Shown in pieces: positions 1-7,354 of a DNA stretch of 13,727 nucleotides. Location: positions 1 through 13,727 of the forward strand of contig JAEZAU010000051.1 in the NCBI GenBank assembly GCA_023430325.1, given 5' to 3'. The position numbers and the translations under genes are program-made. The DNA comes from Bacteroidota bacterium (lineage in GTDB: Bacteria; Bacteroidota; Bacteroidia; Flavobacteriales_F; PHOS-HE28). The stretch's first letter is position 1. Each line of letters opens with the position of its first letter. A model generated the notes under the pieces. It worked only from the letters and a program-made list of their open reading frames with translations. It had not been told where the DNA came from and searched no databases.

Positions 1-441
1 CAGCTGTTCTGGAACAGTTCCGTAGGCGCACCTCTTGTCACCGGTTCACAATATGAAGTGGATGTGCGTGCCTTCAAGAACGGGCAGTGGTGCCCATGGG
101 GCGATGTCTGCACCCTGAACATCGGCAGCCCGGTGAACGGTGGTGGCCAGCAGCAGAGCGCTTCGATCGAAGAGGCAGCCACGCTGAACATGTGGCCCAA
201 CCCGAACCGTGGCGATCAGCTCTTCATCAGCCTTGATACGATCGATGAGAACGTGCTGAACATCTCAGTTGAGATCCTTGATCTGAGCGGCAAGCGCATG
301 ACAAGCCGCACGATCGCAACGCAAGGCGGCTACCTCAACACGGTGATCGATCTGCAAGGTGAGATCGCTGCGGGCATGTACCTGGTGAACATCACTGCCG
401 GTGAGAAAATGTACACCGAACGGTTGGTGGTGCAGCCGTAA
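1..441 (+). CDS. T9SS type A sorting domain protein, C-terminal part (5' truncated by window edge)
   Basis: The reading frame is open from base 1 and ends at TAA 439-441, so 146 residues of a longer protein are seen. Residues 1 to about 45 look like the end of a beta-sandwich module (SQYEVDVRAFKNGQW, then a CTLNI strand), of the fibronectin-III-like kind common in Bacteroidota surface proteins. A Gly/Gln-rich linker follows (NGGGQQQ). Residues about 65-146 are a T9SS type A sorting domain: it opens WPNPNRGDQ, continues with VEILDLSGKR and an AAGMYLVNI strand, and ends RLVVQP. By family knowledge this tail directs export through the T9SS and is usually removed at the surface. Internal GTG codons such as 58 are not starts, because the frame runs on upstream. 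The function of the missing N-terminal part cannot be told. A terminator follows within 25 bases. Confidence 0.85.
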   Translation, partial: QLFWNSSVGAPLVTGSQYEVDVRAFKNGQWCPWGDVCTLNIGSPVNGGGQQQSASIEEAATLNMWPNPNRGDQLFISLDTIDENVLNISVEILDLSGKRMTSRTIATQGGYLNTVIDLQGEIAAGMYLVNITAGEKMYTERLVVQP

Positions 442-463
442 GGTTGAATTTTGAATGCTGGAA

Positions 464-491
464 AGAAGCCCCGCCGATCGGCGGGGCTTCT
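464..491 (+). terminator. Intrinsic terminator-like hairpin after the first T9SS gene
   Basis: A perfect 28-base palindrome (arms AGAAGCCCCGCC and GGCGGGGCTTCT around GATC) starts 23 bases after the stop codon. There is no long T-run after it, so termination would depend on the very stable GC-rich stem. Because it is palindromic it could act on either strand. Confidence 0.7.
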
Positions 492-523
492 GCGTTCGAG
501 GGACCATCGCTCTTACTGTCCGC

Positions 524-554
524 TTTACAACGGCGATCGATCATTCTACCTTCA
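524..554 (+). promoter_or_regulatory. Possible Bacteroidota-type promoter of the SprB-like repeat gene
   Basis: TACCTTCA at 547-554 resembles the Bacteroidota -7 element TAnnTTTG with the last two bases deviating. A TTT at 524-526, about 20 bases upstream, could serve as the -33 element. The site lies between the upstream terminator and the ATG at 588. This is a motif match only. Confidence 0.3.
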
Positions 555-587
555 CGTTGCCTTGCAATAACTCCAAAACCCTAATTA

Positions 588-2612
588 ATGAATCTTCGAT
601 CCATACCCTACATCTCAATGTTGATCAGCGCCATTCTCCTGGGTGGTGCTCCAACCTTCGCACAGGAGCCCTGTGATGACCTGGCGATCAGCGTAACCTT
701 TGGCTGTTTCCCGAACGGGGGCAGCGGCTGGGCCGCCGTTGAGGAAATAACAGGTGCTGCTTCACCCACCACCATCGAATGGTCCACCGGGCAGGAGGTA
801 CAATTCATCAGCGGCCTGAACAATGGCGAATACTGGGTCACGGTGACGGATGCGAACGGCTGTAGCGTACAGGAATTCATCAACATCACATGTGCCGCCA
901 GCTGTTCCATTGAAATCACCGTGGACAGTGGATGCGAAGCGGAAGGCGAAGGCTGGGCTAGCGTGGAGAGTGTTACTGGTACCACCGGCAGTTACATCAC
1001 ATTGTGGAGCACGGGCGAAAGTGGAAACATGATCACCGGCCTTGAGAGTGGTGAGTACTGGGTATATGTGTCCGACGAATTGAATTGTTGGAGCAAGACC
1101 TACTTCACCATTGCCTGCGCTCCGGAAGACTGTGATGTCACCTTCGATCTGGACTGGGGATGCAATGGCATCACTTCTGGCTGGGCTTCCATCGGCGAAG
1201 CTTCCGGGGTAACCTACCCGATCACCATCCAATGGTCCACCGGTGCAAACAACACGCAGTTCATCACCGATCTGCCCAATGGCGAATACTGGGTGATGGT
1301 GACCGATGCGGAAGGTTGCTGGTCCAAAGTGGATTTTTCCGTTACCTGTACCATGGATCCCGATTGTGAACTCGATGCGGAACTGACCTACGGTTGCATG
1401 GGTGATGGCACCGGATGGGCGGCTGTGCTCACGGTGACCGGCGCCACCAACCCCACAAGCATTCTCTGGAGCACCGGAGATGAAGTGCAGTTCGTGCCGA
1501 ACCTTCCACCAGGTGAATACTGGGTCATGGTGATCGATGCAGAAGGATGCTGGGAGAAGGAATATTTCACCATCGATTGTGACAGTGATTGCGACGTGAT
1601 GGTTACGGTGGACAGCGGTTGCGAGATGGAAGGAGAAGGCTGGGCCAGCATTGCTTCGGTGACCGGCGCCACGGGCAGCTACACTGTTCTCTGGAGCACA
1701 GGTGAGACCACCACAAGCATTACCGGCCTGGGCAGCGGAAGTTACTGGGTGATGGTCACCGACGAAGGCGGATGCTGGGACAAGGATTACTTCGATCTGG
1801 AATGTGGATCTGAACCATGCCAGCTGCGTACACAGACCATGGGTGGTTGGGGTGCACCGGCCAATGGCAACAACCCGGGCGTGTACCGCGACATGCACTT
1901 TGCTGCGGCCTTCCCTGATGGTCTCCAGATCGGCTGCACTCATACCCTTACATTGACGACGGCAGAAGCCGTGGAAGATCTCCTGCCCAGTGGTGGCCAG
2001 CCCGCCATGCTGACCGAAAGCATGACCGATCCCGGCAACTACAACAACACGCTTGCAGGCCAGCTCGTAGCATTGACCCTCAGCGTAGGTTTCGATGCCT
2101 ATGACCCTGACTTCGGCATGAGCAGCAGCATGCTGGCCGATGCCACCTTGAACAACGGCATGTTCCAAGGGTGGACCGTGCAGCAATTACTGGATGAGGC
2201 GAACAGTTTCATCGGCGGTTGCGGATCGAGCTTCTCCGCCTCCCAGTTGAGCGATGCGCTGGCCATGGTGAACGAGAACTTCGTAGATGGGACCACTAAC
2301 AATGGTGATCTGGATTGTGCCATTATGCCCAAGAACATGAACGGAGCTTCCATAGCAATGAAGGCATTCCCCATACCTGCCAATGATGTGCTGAACATTG
2401 AAATGGCAACCACCGAGGAAGGTGTCTTCTCTGTTCAATTGATGGATGCCACCGGACGGATCATTCTTTCACGAACCAACGAATCGCTTGAAGCAGGCAT
2501 CTCACGCACGATCACCATGGATGTGGGGAATGTCGTGAGCGGCAGCTATATGATCTCCGTACTTCGTGAAGGAGTATTGCAAAGGACGGAGCGGATCATC
2601 ATCACCCGGTGA
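588..2612 (+). CDS. Secreted protein with five Cys-rich SprB-like repeats and T9SS type A sorting domain
   Basis: 674 residues, probably exported and surface-attached or released. Residues 1-26 form a signal peptide ending TFAQ. Five tandem repeats of 75-78 residues follow (about 29-105, 106-181, 182-259, 260-334, 335-410). Each has four cysteines and the pattern C..(8)..GC..GWAs(V/I)..W-S-T-G..GeYWV.V(T/S)D..GC..C. The W-S-T-G to DanGC half matches the SprB repeat of gliding and adhesion proteins. The cysteines probably pair into disulfides after export. Residues about 411-585 are a separate domain opening QTMGGWGAPANGNNPG; I have seen this type in other bacterial surface proteins but cannot name a Pfam family. 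Residues about 593-674 are the T9SS tail (AFPIPAND ... GSYMISV ... ERIIITR). The ATG at 588 gives a clean signal peptide. Repeats 2 and 5 are much more alike than either is to its neighbours. Likely role: adhesin or gliding-type surface protein (inferred). Confidence 0.88.
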   Translation: MNLRSIPYISMLISAILLGGAPTFAQEPCDDLAISVTFGCFPNGGSGWAAVEEITGAASPTTIEWSTGQEVQFISGLNNGEYWVTVTDANGCSVQEFINITCAASCSIEITVDSGCEAEGEGWASVESVTGTTGSYITLWSTGESGNMITGLESGEYWVYVSDELNCWSKTYFTIACAPEDCDVTFDLDWGCNGITSGWASIGEASGVTYPITIQWSTGANNTQFITDLPNGEYWVMVTDAEGCWSKVDFSVTCTMDPDCELDAELTYGCMGDGTGWAAVLTVTGATNPTSILWSTGDEVQFVPNLPPGEYWVMVIDAEGCWEKEYFTIDCDSDCDVMVTVDSGCEMEGEGWASIASVTGATGSYTVLWSTGETTTSITGLGSGSYWVMVTDEGGCWDKDYFDLECGSEPCQLRTQTMGGWGAPANGNNPGVYRDMHFAAAFPDGLQIGCTHTLTLTTAEAVEDLLPSGGQPAMLTESMTDPGNYNNTLAGQLVALTLSVGFDAYDPDFGMSSSMLADATLNNGMFQGWTVQQLLDEANSFIGGCGSSFSASQLSDALAMVNENFVDGTTNNGDLDCAIMPKNMNGASIAMKAFPIPANDVLNIEMATTEEGVFSVQLMDATGRIILSRTNESLEAGISRTITMDVGNVVSGSYMISVLREGVLQRTERIIITR

Positions 2613-2630
2613 TCGATACGGACCTTGAAT

Positions 2631-2659
2631 GAAAAGGGCCACCTTCGGGTGGCCTTTTC
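2631..2659 (+). terminator. Intrinsic terminator with UUCG tetraloop
   Basis: GGCCACC (2637-2643), loop TTCG, then GGTGGCC (2648-2654), with flanking AAAA and TTTT. It starts 18 bases after the TGA of the SprB-like gene. The C(UUCG)G loop plus U-run is a textbook strong terminator. Confidence 0.85.
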
Positions 2660-2722
2660 ATTTCATCTGAAAGCTCATTGTTCAAGAGACAAGTACAAGC
2701 CGGCCGATCGAGCGGCCATACC

Positions 2723-2730
2723 TACTTTCG
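2723..2730 (+). promoter_or_regulatory. Possible -7 element upstream of the coiled-coil lipoprotein gene
   Basis: TACTTTCG resembles TAnnTTTG and lies 58 bases before the chosen ATG at 2789. No convincing TTG is seen about 20 bases upstream, so this is weak. It does fit a start at 2789 rather than at the upstream in-frame start at 2678. Confidence 0.3.
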
Positions 2731-2788
2731 CCTGCTCACGATACGGATCGAAGAACTTCCCGCGTTCACCCCATTGAATAGCCACACC

Positions 2789-3628
2789 ATGCGCAGCTCC
2801 TTCTGGCCCTTCGCTCTATTGCTTGTATTCCTTACGGCCTGTTCAGAGGAAAAGGAACAGGATCCGCAATACCAGCAATACGTGGAAGATGCACGCCGGG
2901 CAGAGGCCACGGCCGCAGAACGGGATTCGACCATCAATGATCTATTGGGCACTCTGAACACCATCAGTGAGAACCTGCGTACCATCCGCGCCAGGCAGGG
3001 AAGGATCGCCGATGCCGGCTCCGTGGAAAAGGACGGTGACATGGAGGAGCGTATCATGGCCGATATCCGCAGCATCGATTCATTAGTGGCCGAGAACCAG
3101 CGGCTCATGGGGCGGTTACGCAAGAATGCGGACCTGAGCGCCACGGGTCTCGCAGAGCTTCAGCGCACCATAAACGATATGCAACATACGTTGACCGAAA
3201 AGGAGACCGAGCTCACGACCATGAAGGAGGAACTGGCCAGCACCAACCAGAGCATGGCCACGCTGATACAGATGTACCAGGATAAAAGCCAGCAGGCCGA
3301 TGCACAGCTGGAGGCATTGAATACGGCCTATTATGCCGTGGGCACCGTACGCGAACTCCGGGCGAACGGGATCCTCTCCAGGGAAGGCGGCGTCGCGGGT
3401 ATCGGTGGAGTGAACAAACTTTCCAGTGGCAAACTGCCCAACAGTTATTTCAGGAAGATCGACATCTGGAACATGCAGGAAATACCAGTGGTAGCCAGGA
3501 AGGGAAGTCTGGTGACACCTCATCCCGAAGGAACCTACCGATTTGAGAACGGTGCAGAGAAATTGCTGATCACCGATCCAGAAAAGTTCTGGAGCATCTC
3601 GAAATACCTCGTGGTGGTGGTGGAATAA
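2789..3628 (+). CDS. Coiled-coil lipoprotein with conserved C-terminal domain
   Basis: 279 residues. The start at 2789 is chosen because it gives a lipoprotein signal: a hydrophobic stretch, then lipobox LTAC with Cys18 and Ser at +2. An upstream in-frame start at 2678 would bury this signal. Residues about 25-178 are Glu/Arg/Gln/Leu-rich and predicted helical coiled coil. Residues about 180-279 form a compact conserved domain: AYYAVGT, then LRANGILSREGGVAGIGG, then YFRKIDI, and finally EKFWSISKYLVVVVE. This layout (lipobox, coiled coil, AYY-VGT domain) recurs in Bacteroidota. I recall some databases labelling such proteins Cbp1-family collagen-binding adhesins, but I cannot confirm that and would not assume collagen binding. 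It has its own terminator and no operon partner. The lipid anchor puts it in the inner or outer membrane, facing the periplasm or surface. Confidence 0.82.
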   Translation: MRSSFWPFALLLVFLTACSEEKEQDPQYQQYVEDARRAEATAAERDSTINDLLGTLNTISENLRTIRARQGRIADAGSVEKDGDMEERIMADIRSIDSLVAENQRLMGRLRKNADLSATGLAELQRTINDMQHTLTEKETELTTMKEELASTNQSMATLIQMYQDKSQQADAQLEALNTAYYAVGTVRELRANGILSREGGVAGIGGVNKLSSGKLPNSYFRKIDIWNMQEIPVVARKGSLVTPHPEGTYRFENGAEKLLITDPEKFWSISKYLVVVVE

Positions 3629-3654
3629 AAAGGGGATCCGCAGATCCCCCTTCA
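3628..3654. terminator. Bidirectional terminator between convergent genes
   Basis: Stem GGGGATC (3632-3638), loop CGCA, GATCCCC (3643-3649), with an A-run on the left and CTT on the right. It begins at the TAA of the lipoprotein gene and lies 18 bases beyond the stop of the facing minus-strand gene. On the minus strand it is followed by TTTTT, so it should stop that gene's transcript well. Confidence 0.7.
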
Positions 3655-3672
3655 TCAATTCCTTCGATCGTT

Positions 3673-4122
3673 CTACCTGGCAGGCCTTTCCTGGGTAGCG
3701 GGCCTGGCTTCCAAGCGATCACCGGCAGGGCGAGAGAGCGCTCGTTCGCCACGGTGATCGGTAGTATGCACGCAGCAATGTTGCTTATCGCAATTGATGC
3801 CGTTGCTGAATTTTCCGGTCTTGCGCATGTGCGCCAATATCTCCTGGTGCTCCGGTTTCAGAGTACCATCGATCTTGGCGATCTGCCGTTGCATGTTGGC
3901 ATCCAATTGACCTTGCAGCTCTGCCACCTTGCTGCGCATTTCTGCCAGCTGCTCCTCCATCTTGATGAATTCCTTCATCAAGACCTCGGCTTCCTGATCA
4001 GCAATGGGAAGATAGGCCCGGTATTGACGCATGCGTTCATCGGCCAAGATGCGTGGGTCTTGTTTCTGCGCCATGGCCCACAGAGGAGCACAAGCGATGA
4101 GGAGCATCAGGATCTTTTTCAT
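3673..4122 (-). CDS. Small secreted protein of unknown function with a CxxxxCCxH motif
   Basis: 149 residues. The ATG at 4122 is chosen because it begins a typical signal peptide (MKKILMLLIACAPLWAMAQ, cleaved after about residue 19); the frame extends upstream only into low-complexity translation that overlaps the preceding gene. Residues about 25-100 are charged, helical and probably coiled coil, with many Met, Glu, Gln and Lys, recalling small periplasmic helical proteins. Residues 111-119 read CDKQHCCVH, a cluster that could bind metal or form disulfides. The tail (about 122-149) is Arg/Pro/Ala-rich and probably disordered. I do not recognise the family. The gene starts 38 bases after the stop of the TPR gene on the same strand, so the two are probably co-transcribed, and both products should be periplasmic. 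Confidence 0.7.
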   Translation of the reverse strand: MKKILMLLIACAPLWAMAQKQDPRILADERMRQYRAYLPIADQEAEVLMKEFIKMEEQLAEMRSKVAELQGQLDANMQRQIAKIDGTLKPEHQEILAHMRKTGKFSNGINCDKQHCCVHTTDHRGERALSRPAGDRLEARPATQERPAR

Positions 4123-4160
4123 TGATGTGATTGTTGAGCGCAAGATATCGGTTCTGACCA

Positions 4161-5165
4161 TCATGGGGCATTGGAGCGCGGTGCGTTGGAGCGCACAGGC
4201 GGTTTGGAGACCGGCACGGTGCGTTCGGCAGGTGCGTCCGCAGCATCGCAATTCTTCCGTATCAGTTCATTCACTTCCTGTCCATGCAGGACTTCAAAAT
4301 TCAAGGTGGCGGCCTTCCGGAAATGACCGCATGCCACCGTGGTATCTCCTTCGGCCAGGGCGATCATGCCAAGATTGCGGTGCACATATGGATTATTCGG
4401 TCTTTTGCGACCGGCCAGCCTGATGTTCTTACGGGCTTTTTCATGGTCGCCCAACTTGAAATATGACCAGCCCCGATTGTTGAATGCGAAACTGTAGTTC
4501 GGATCGAACTTGATCGCTCGATCATAATCCGCGATGGCCTCATGATGCATGTTCTGGCGCGAATACAGATGGAAACCACGACTGTTCCATGCCACGGGAT
4601 CGCGGGGGGCCAATTCCACGGCACGGTCCAGATCCGCCCTGGCGCCTGTGGTATCTCCCACATCCATGCGTGCAGCACCACGTTCAAGCAACGCTTTCAC
4701 ATGATCGGGATCCTTTGCCAATATCCGATCCAACTTTTCCAGAGCCACCCGGGCCTCTCCCATGGCCATGTCCATTCTGGCGAGGCGCACCAACGCTTCG
4801 GCGTCATCGTTCCCTTTTGCCGCCTCCTCCAACCAATAACGTGCACTGTCCATCTGATCCGTTCCCTGCAGCGAGATCCCCAATTGCAAGGCAGCTTCCG
4901 ATCGCAATTCCGCAGGCGCTATGTGCAGGGCCTCCCGCGCATCGGCAGCTGCCTGCCAATATTCACCGATACGGTTACGGCCGTCTGCGCGCAAGATCAG
5001 GATGCTCCTGTCGCCATCCTTCTTCTGAAGTTCCTTGTTCGCGCGTTTGAGGCCTGCGTAGACTTTCCCTTCGGCATAGAGCGATCGTATCTCTTCCCAT
5101 TGCGAGGAAGGTTGAGCTTGAAGAATGATCGGGCACAGAACGGCCAAAAGGAACAACAGGCGCAT
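4161..5165 (-). CDS. Periplasmic TPR-repeat protein
   Basis: 334 residues. Residues 1-18 are a signal peptide (MRLLFLLAVLCPIILQAQ). Residues about 20-295 are tetratricopeptide repeats, shown by repeated A-x3-(G/A)-x7-A-x-P signatures: AREALHIAPAELRSEAALQLG, LLERGAARMDVGD then LDRAVELAPRDPVAWNSRGF, and YDRAIKFDPNYSFAFNNRGW then YFKLGDHEKA. TPR arrays are protein-protein interaction scaffolds, so a periplasmic adaptor role is likely but the partner is unknown. Cys278 and Cys306 lie in and just after the last helices. The C-terminus is a Pro/Ser/Asn tail ending in a short duplication (RSNAP twice), mirrored by a 15-base tandem repeat in the DNA near 4170-4198. First gene of a likely two-gene unit with the small secreted protein downstream. 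A TAACTTCG motif sits only 4 bases before the ATG. Confidence 0.85.
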   Translation of the reverse strand: MRLLFLLAVLCPIILQAQPSSQWEEIRSLYAEGKVYAGLKRANKELQKKDGDRSILILRADGRNRIGEYWQAAADAREALHIAPAELRSEAALQLGISLQGTDQMDSARYWLEEAAKGNDDAEALVRLARMDMAMGEARVALEKLDRILAKDPDHVKALLERGAARMDVGDTTGARADLDRAVELAPRDPVAWNSRGFHLYSRQNMHHEAIADYDRAIKFDPNYSFAFNNRGWSYFKLGDHEKARKNIRLAGRKRPNNPYVHRNLGMIALAEGDTTVACGHFRKAATLNFEVLHGQEVNELIRKNCDAADAPAERTVPVSKPPVRSNAPRSNAP

Positions 5166-5182
5166 GGTGCGAAGTTACCTGT

Positions 5183-5635
5183 ATGGCAACGATGGTACTT
5201 TCGCCCTCAGACCGATCAACTGTGCGGACCGAATATCCGGCGAAGGTGCTACTGGCCTGGGGTGAAGCCATCTCCGGACATGCGGGCCTGCGTGATTGGC
5301 TGATCAAGAACGGGTATCCAGAGTTGGGCATCTTCACCTTCGCACTGCGCAACAAGGATGATGCACGCATGTGGTTGATGAAGAACGGTCATCCGCATCT
5401 GCTCGCAATGATATCGGGTGTTGAGGGTGACCAACGCGCATTGGACTGGCTTGCGAAGAACGACATGAACGTGTTGCGCCAGGTCTCACTGGTAGCTGCT
5501 GGCAATGAAGAAGCGTTCAGTTGGCTCATAGAGCATGGGCACCGTGAACTGGCGGTGATCGGAAAGAAGATCATGCTCGTGAAACAGCAGATCGACGAGG
5601 ACAACCGGGATCCGCACAAATATTCTCAGGACTGA
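5183..5635 (+). CDS. Protein of unknown function with exact 25-residue helical repeats
   Basis: 150 residues from ATG 5183, or 137 if translation begins at GTG 5222. No signal peptide, so cytoplasmic. Four tandem units each begin WL-x-(K/E)-(N/H): WLIKNGYPELG, WLMKNGHPHLL, WLAKNDMNVLR and WLIEHGHRELA, with Trp at residues 39, 64, 89 and 114 of the longer form, exactly 25 apart. A half unit precedes the first Trp. The spacing and Ala/Leu pattern suggest a stack of helix pairs, shorter than ankyrin (33) or TPR (34) repeats. I do not recognise a named family. The acidic/basic tail (QQIDEDNRDPHKYSQD) is probably disordered. It is divergent from the TPR gene (17 bases between ATGs) and overlaps the end of the facing CPBP gene by 10 bases. 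A TACTTTCG motif at 5196-5203 favours the later GTG start, but this is not settled. Confidence 0.75.
   Translation: MATMVLSPSDRSTVRTEYPAKVLLAWGEAISGHAGLRDWLIKNGYPELGIFTFALRNKDDARMWLMKNGHPHLLAMISGVEGDQRALDWLAKNDMNVLRQVSLVAAGNEEAFSWLIEHGHRELAVIGKKIMLVKQQIDEDNRDPHKYSQD
5196..5203 (+). promoter_or_regulatory. Possible -7 element inside the 5' end of the 25-residue-repeat gene
   Basis: TACTTTCG resembles TAnnTTTG. If used, transcription would begin near 5210, after ATG 5183, and translation would have to start at GTG 5222. No clear -33 element; weak evidence. Confidence 0.25.
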
Positions 5636-6222
5636 GCGGTATTGGACCTTTTCCAGTCCAGGTGCAGTCTTTCGAAGAGCATGATATCGATCACTGCATG
5701 TGCGATCATAGGAGCCACAAGTCCGAACTTTTCAGCGAGGATGCCTAATAGGACCATACCGCCGGTCATCAATACACCATAGATGCTGATGCGCCAGTTG
5801 CGCGGATCGAGATAACCGTGTATGGCCACGAAAAAGATGGCGGTGATGAGTATGCCGAACCAGTGTTGGATGGCTCCGCGAAAGAAGATCTCCTCCCCGA
5901 ACCCTGCACAGATCGATAACCATATGCGATGATGTCTGGCGATCAGGAACGGTCCTATGAGCCGCGCATATTTCTGCCGCACCGCACTCATCATCTTCAA
6001 ACTCACGAAAGCCCAGGCTACCGCACCTATCAGCAGGCCGGCAGCGATGCCGATCGGTACTTGAAGCAGTGGCCGATCACCAAGGATCACCGCCACCGGA
6101 TCACGTTCCTGCACGAACCGGATCAGCAACAGACCACCGATCCCGAAGAAGAGAAGTGTACTGATGGCGAGTAGATGTACGGCTGAACGCCGTTGATCGG
6201 GCGTATGGTCGTTATCGTTCAT
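5626..6222 (-). CDS. CPBP-family intramembrane metalloprotease (Rce1/Abi type)
   Basis: 198 residues from ATG 6222. The family includes eukaryotic CAAX prenyl endopeptidase Rce1 and many bacterial proteases of unknown substrate, in the inner membrane. About six hydrophobic segments are visible, starting at about residue 14. The three signature motifs are intact: motif 1 EE-x3-R (Glu110, Glu111, Arg115 in FGEEIFFRG), motif 2 F-x3-H (Phe131, His135) and motif 3 H-x3-D (His175, Asp179 in AHAVID). The frame is also open to ATG 6279 and ATG 6243. I prefer 6222 because the upstream gene's terminator lies at 6291-6319, leaving no room for a promoter before 6279, and because it puts the first membrane segment near the N-terminus. 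Its stop overlaps the facing repeat-protein gene by 10 bases. Substrate and role cannot be told from context; bacteriocin immunity and membrane-protein processing are both known in the family. Confidence 0.85.
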   Translation of the reverse strand: MNDNDHTPDQRRSAVHLLAISTLLFFGIGGLLLIRFVQERDPVAVILGDRPLLQVPIGIAAGLLIGAVAWAFVSLKMMSAVRQKYARLIGPFLIARHHRIWLSICAGFGEEIFFRGAIQHWFGILITAIFFVAIHGYLDPRNWRISIYGVLMTGGMVLLGILAEKFGLVAPMIAHAVIDIMLFERLHLDWKRSNTAQS

Positions 6223-6290
6223 CTCCGCCGGATACAATGGCATCAAGGATCTTGTGCATTCGCCGCGCAAGTTATCCATGCGATAAATGA

Positions 6291-6319
6291 AGAAGAGCGG
6301 CTCAGCGCGCCGCTCTTCA
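6291..6319 (-). terminator. Intrinsic terminator after the 337-residue T9SS gene
   Basis: A 10-bp stem (GAAGAGCGGC 6292-6301, GCCGCTCTTC 6309-6318) with a 7-base loop, about 22 bases beyond the TGA of the minus-strand T9SS gene. On that strand it is followed by TTCATTTATC. It separates that gene from the CPBP gene downstream. Confidence 0.75.
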
Positions 6320-6340
6320 ACAAAAGGATCCGGTACTTGA

Positions 6341-7354
6341 TCAATGGATGATCAATGGCCGGGTGGATCTAGTACCTTGTGCATCGGTGATACGGATGAG
6401 GTAGTGTCCTGCGGAAAGCGATCCCACATCGATCGAACCACGGGTACTGAAACTCTCCAGACCGATCTCACGGACGATCTTTCCGGCATGATCGATCACT
6501 TCGATGGTGGAGACCGTGGTCGCCGATCCTGTTTCAATGGTGACGTTGTCTGTGGCCGGATTCGGGAACGCGATGAAGTTCACCATTTCGGGATCGATCT
6601 CCTGCTGCCCGACATTGCCGGGACCACCGAACCATTCAGCACGCTTTGTCACCTGCGGATTTCCACCGCCAAGAGTAAGCGTATCGATCATCAGCCGGCA
6701 AACGGGATAGGGTACAACGCCGTCATAGAAATACCAATGATCGGAAGCTGATGTACCATTGATCACCAATGAATTGATGTCCGATGTCTTTCGAACATGC
6801 ACGCGAAGCACGCTCGGGTATGCAATGGCAGGCAGTTCCAGGATACCATGGGCATCTGCATGGCCCTCAGTGGTCCCGCTTCGAGTGACCCCGATGCCCG
6901 AAACCGTGGCGCTTCCCAGGAACGCATCGTTCCATTCATCACCGAACGCCAATGGAAGTTGCAGCTCCTTGGAACCGTCCGTGTATGTGAAGAACGCCAC
7001 GCCACTGTAGAATTCAGCGGCCAGTTCCAGTGCATCCGTGGTCTGCCTCCAGAAAGTGGTATCACTCCCACCATCGGTGATCAGGTATGAAACACCCGAA
7101 ATGGATGCGGAATTTGGCGATGCGCTTGGATCGAGTATTTCGTATGAACGTGTGGCCGTTTCGGCGAGGTCGTTCCAAAAGCCGAAAGTGACATTCTCCC
7201 CCTCTGCTCCTGCCCAGATGAACGCATCACCTGAAGAGATCGGATAATCCGCGCCAATAGGAGGTACGGCATTGCTGGTGGACAACGTTGGCTGTGCAAT
7301 GGCTTGAATACCCAAGCCCATGGCTATCAATGCGAATGAATAGTGTTTGATCAT
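6341..7354 (-). CDS. T9SS type A sorting domain protein, function unknown
   Basis: 337 residues from ATG 7354, chosen because it begins a clear signal peptide (MIKHYSFALIAMGLGIQAIAQ, cleaved after about 21); the frame also runs upstream into the divergent promoter region, which I reject. Residues about 22-250 are beta-rich with many Thr, Ser, Gly and aromatics (AFIWAGAEGENVTFGFWND, a SGVAFFTYTDGSKE strand, DHWYFYDGVVPYP) and only one cysteine (Cys229 or near). I do not recognise a named domain; the style is that of secreted Bacteroidota proteins fused to a sorting tail. Residues about 260-337 are the T9SS type A domain: AFPNPATDNVTIET, then IEVIDHAGKIVRE, then LSAGHYLIRI, ending RPLIIH. Single gene with its own terminator. 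It is divergent from the nitroreductase gene, with 93 bases between starts. Confidence 0.85.
   Translation of the reverse strand: MIKHYSFALIAMGLGIQAIAQPTLSTSNAVPPIGADYPISSGDAFIWAGAEGENVTFGFWNDLAETATRSYEILDPSASPNSASISGVSYLITDGGSDTTFWRQTTDALELAAEFYSGVAFFTYTDGSKELQLPLAFGDEWNDAFLGSATVSGIGVTRSGTTEGHADAHGILELPAIAYPSVLRVHVRKTSDINSLVINGTSASDHWYFYDGVVPYPVCRLMIDTLTLGGGNPQVTKRAEWFGGPGNVGQQEIDPEMVNFIAFPNPATDNVTIETGSATTVSTIEVIDHAGKIVREIGLESFSTRGSIDVGSLSAGHYLIRITDAQGTRSTRPLIIH

Noticed and set aside
762..2186. A 474-codon open frame on the minus strand through the SprB-like repeats
   Set aside because: It mirrors the repeat gene, has no ribosome site or family signature, and its His/Gly-rich translation is what the antisense of this codon use yields. 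The plus-strand gene has a signal peptide, repeats and a sorting domain.
2702..2717. GGCCG...CGGCC inverted repeat before the lipoprotein gene as an operator
   Set aside because: Only 5-bp arms in a region rich in GATC-type palindromes; likely by chance.
4542..5303. A 253-codon plus-strand frame across the TPR gene
   Set aside because: It is antisense to clear TPR repeats and shows no recognisable domain or signal.
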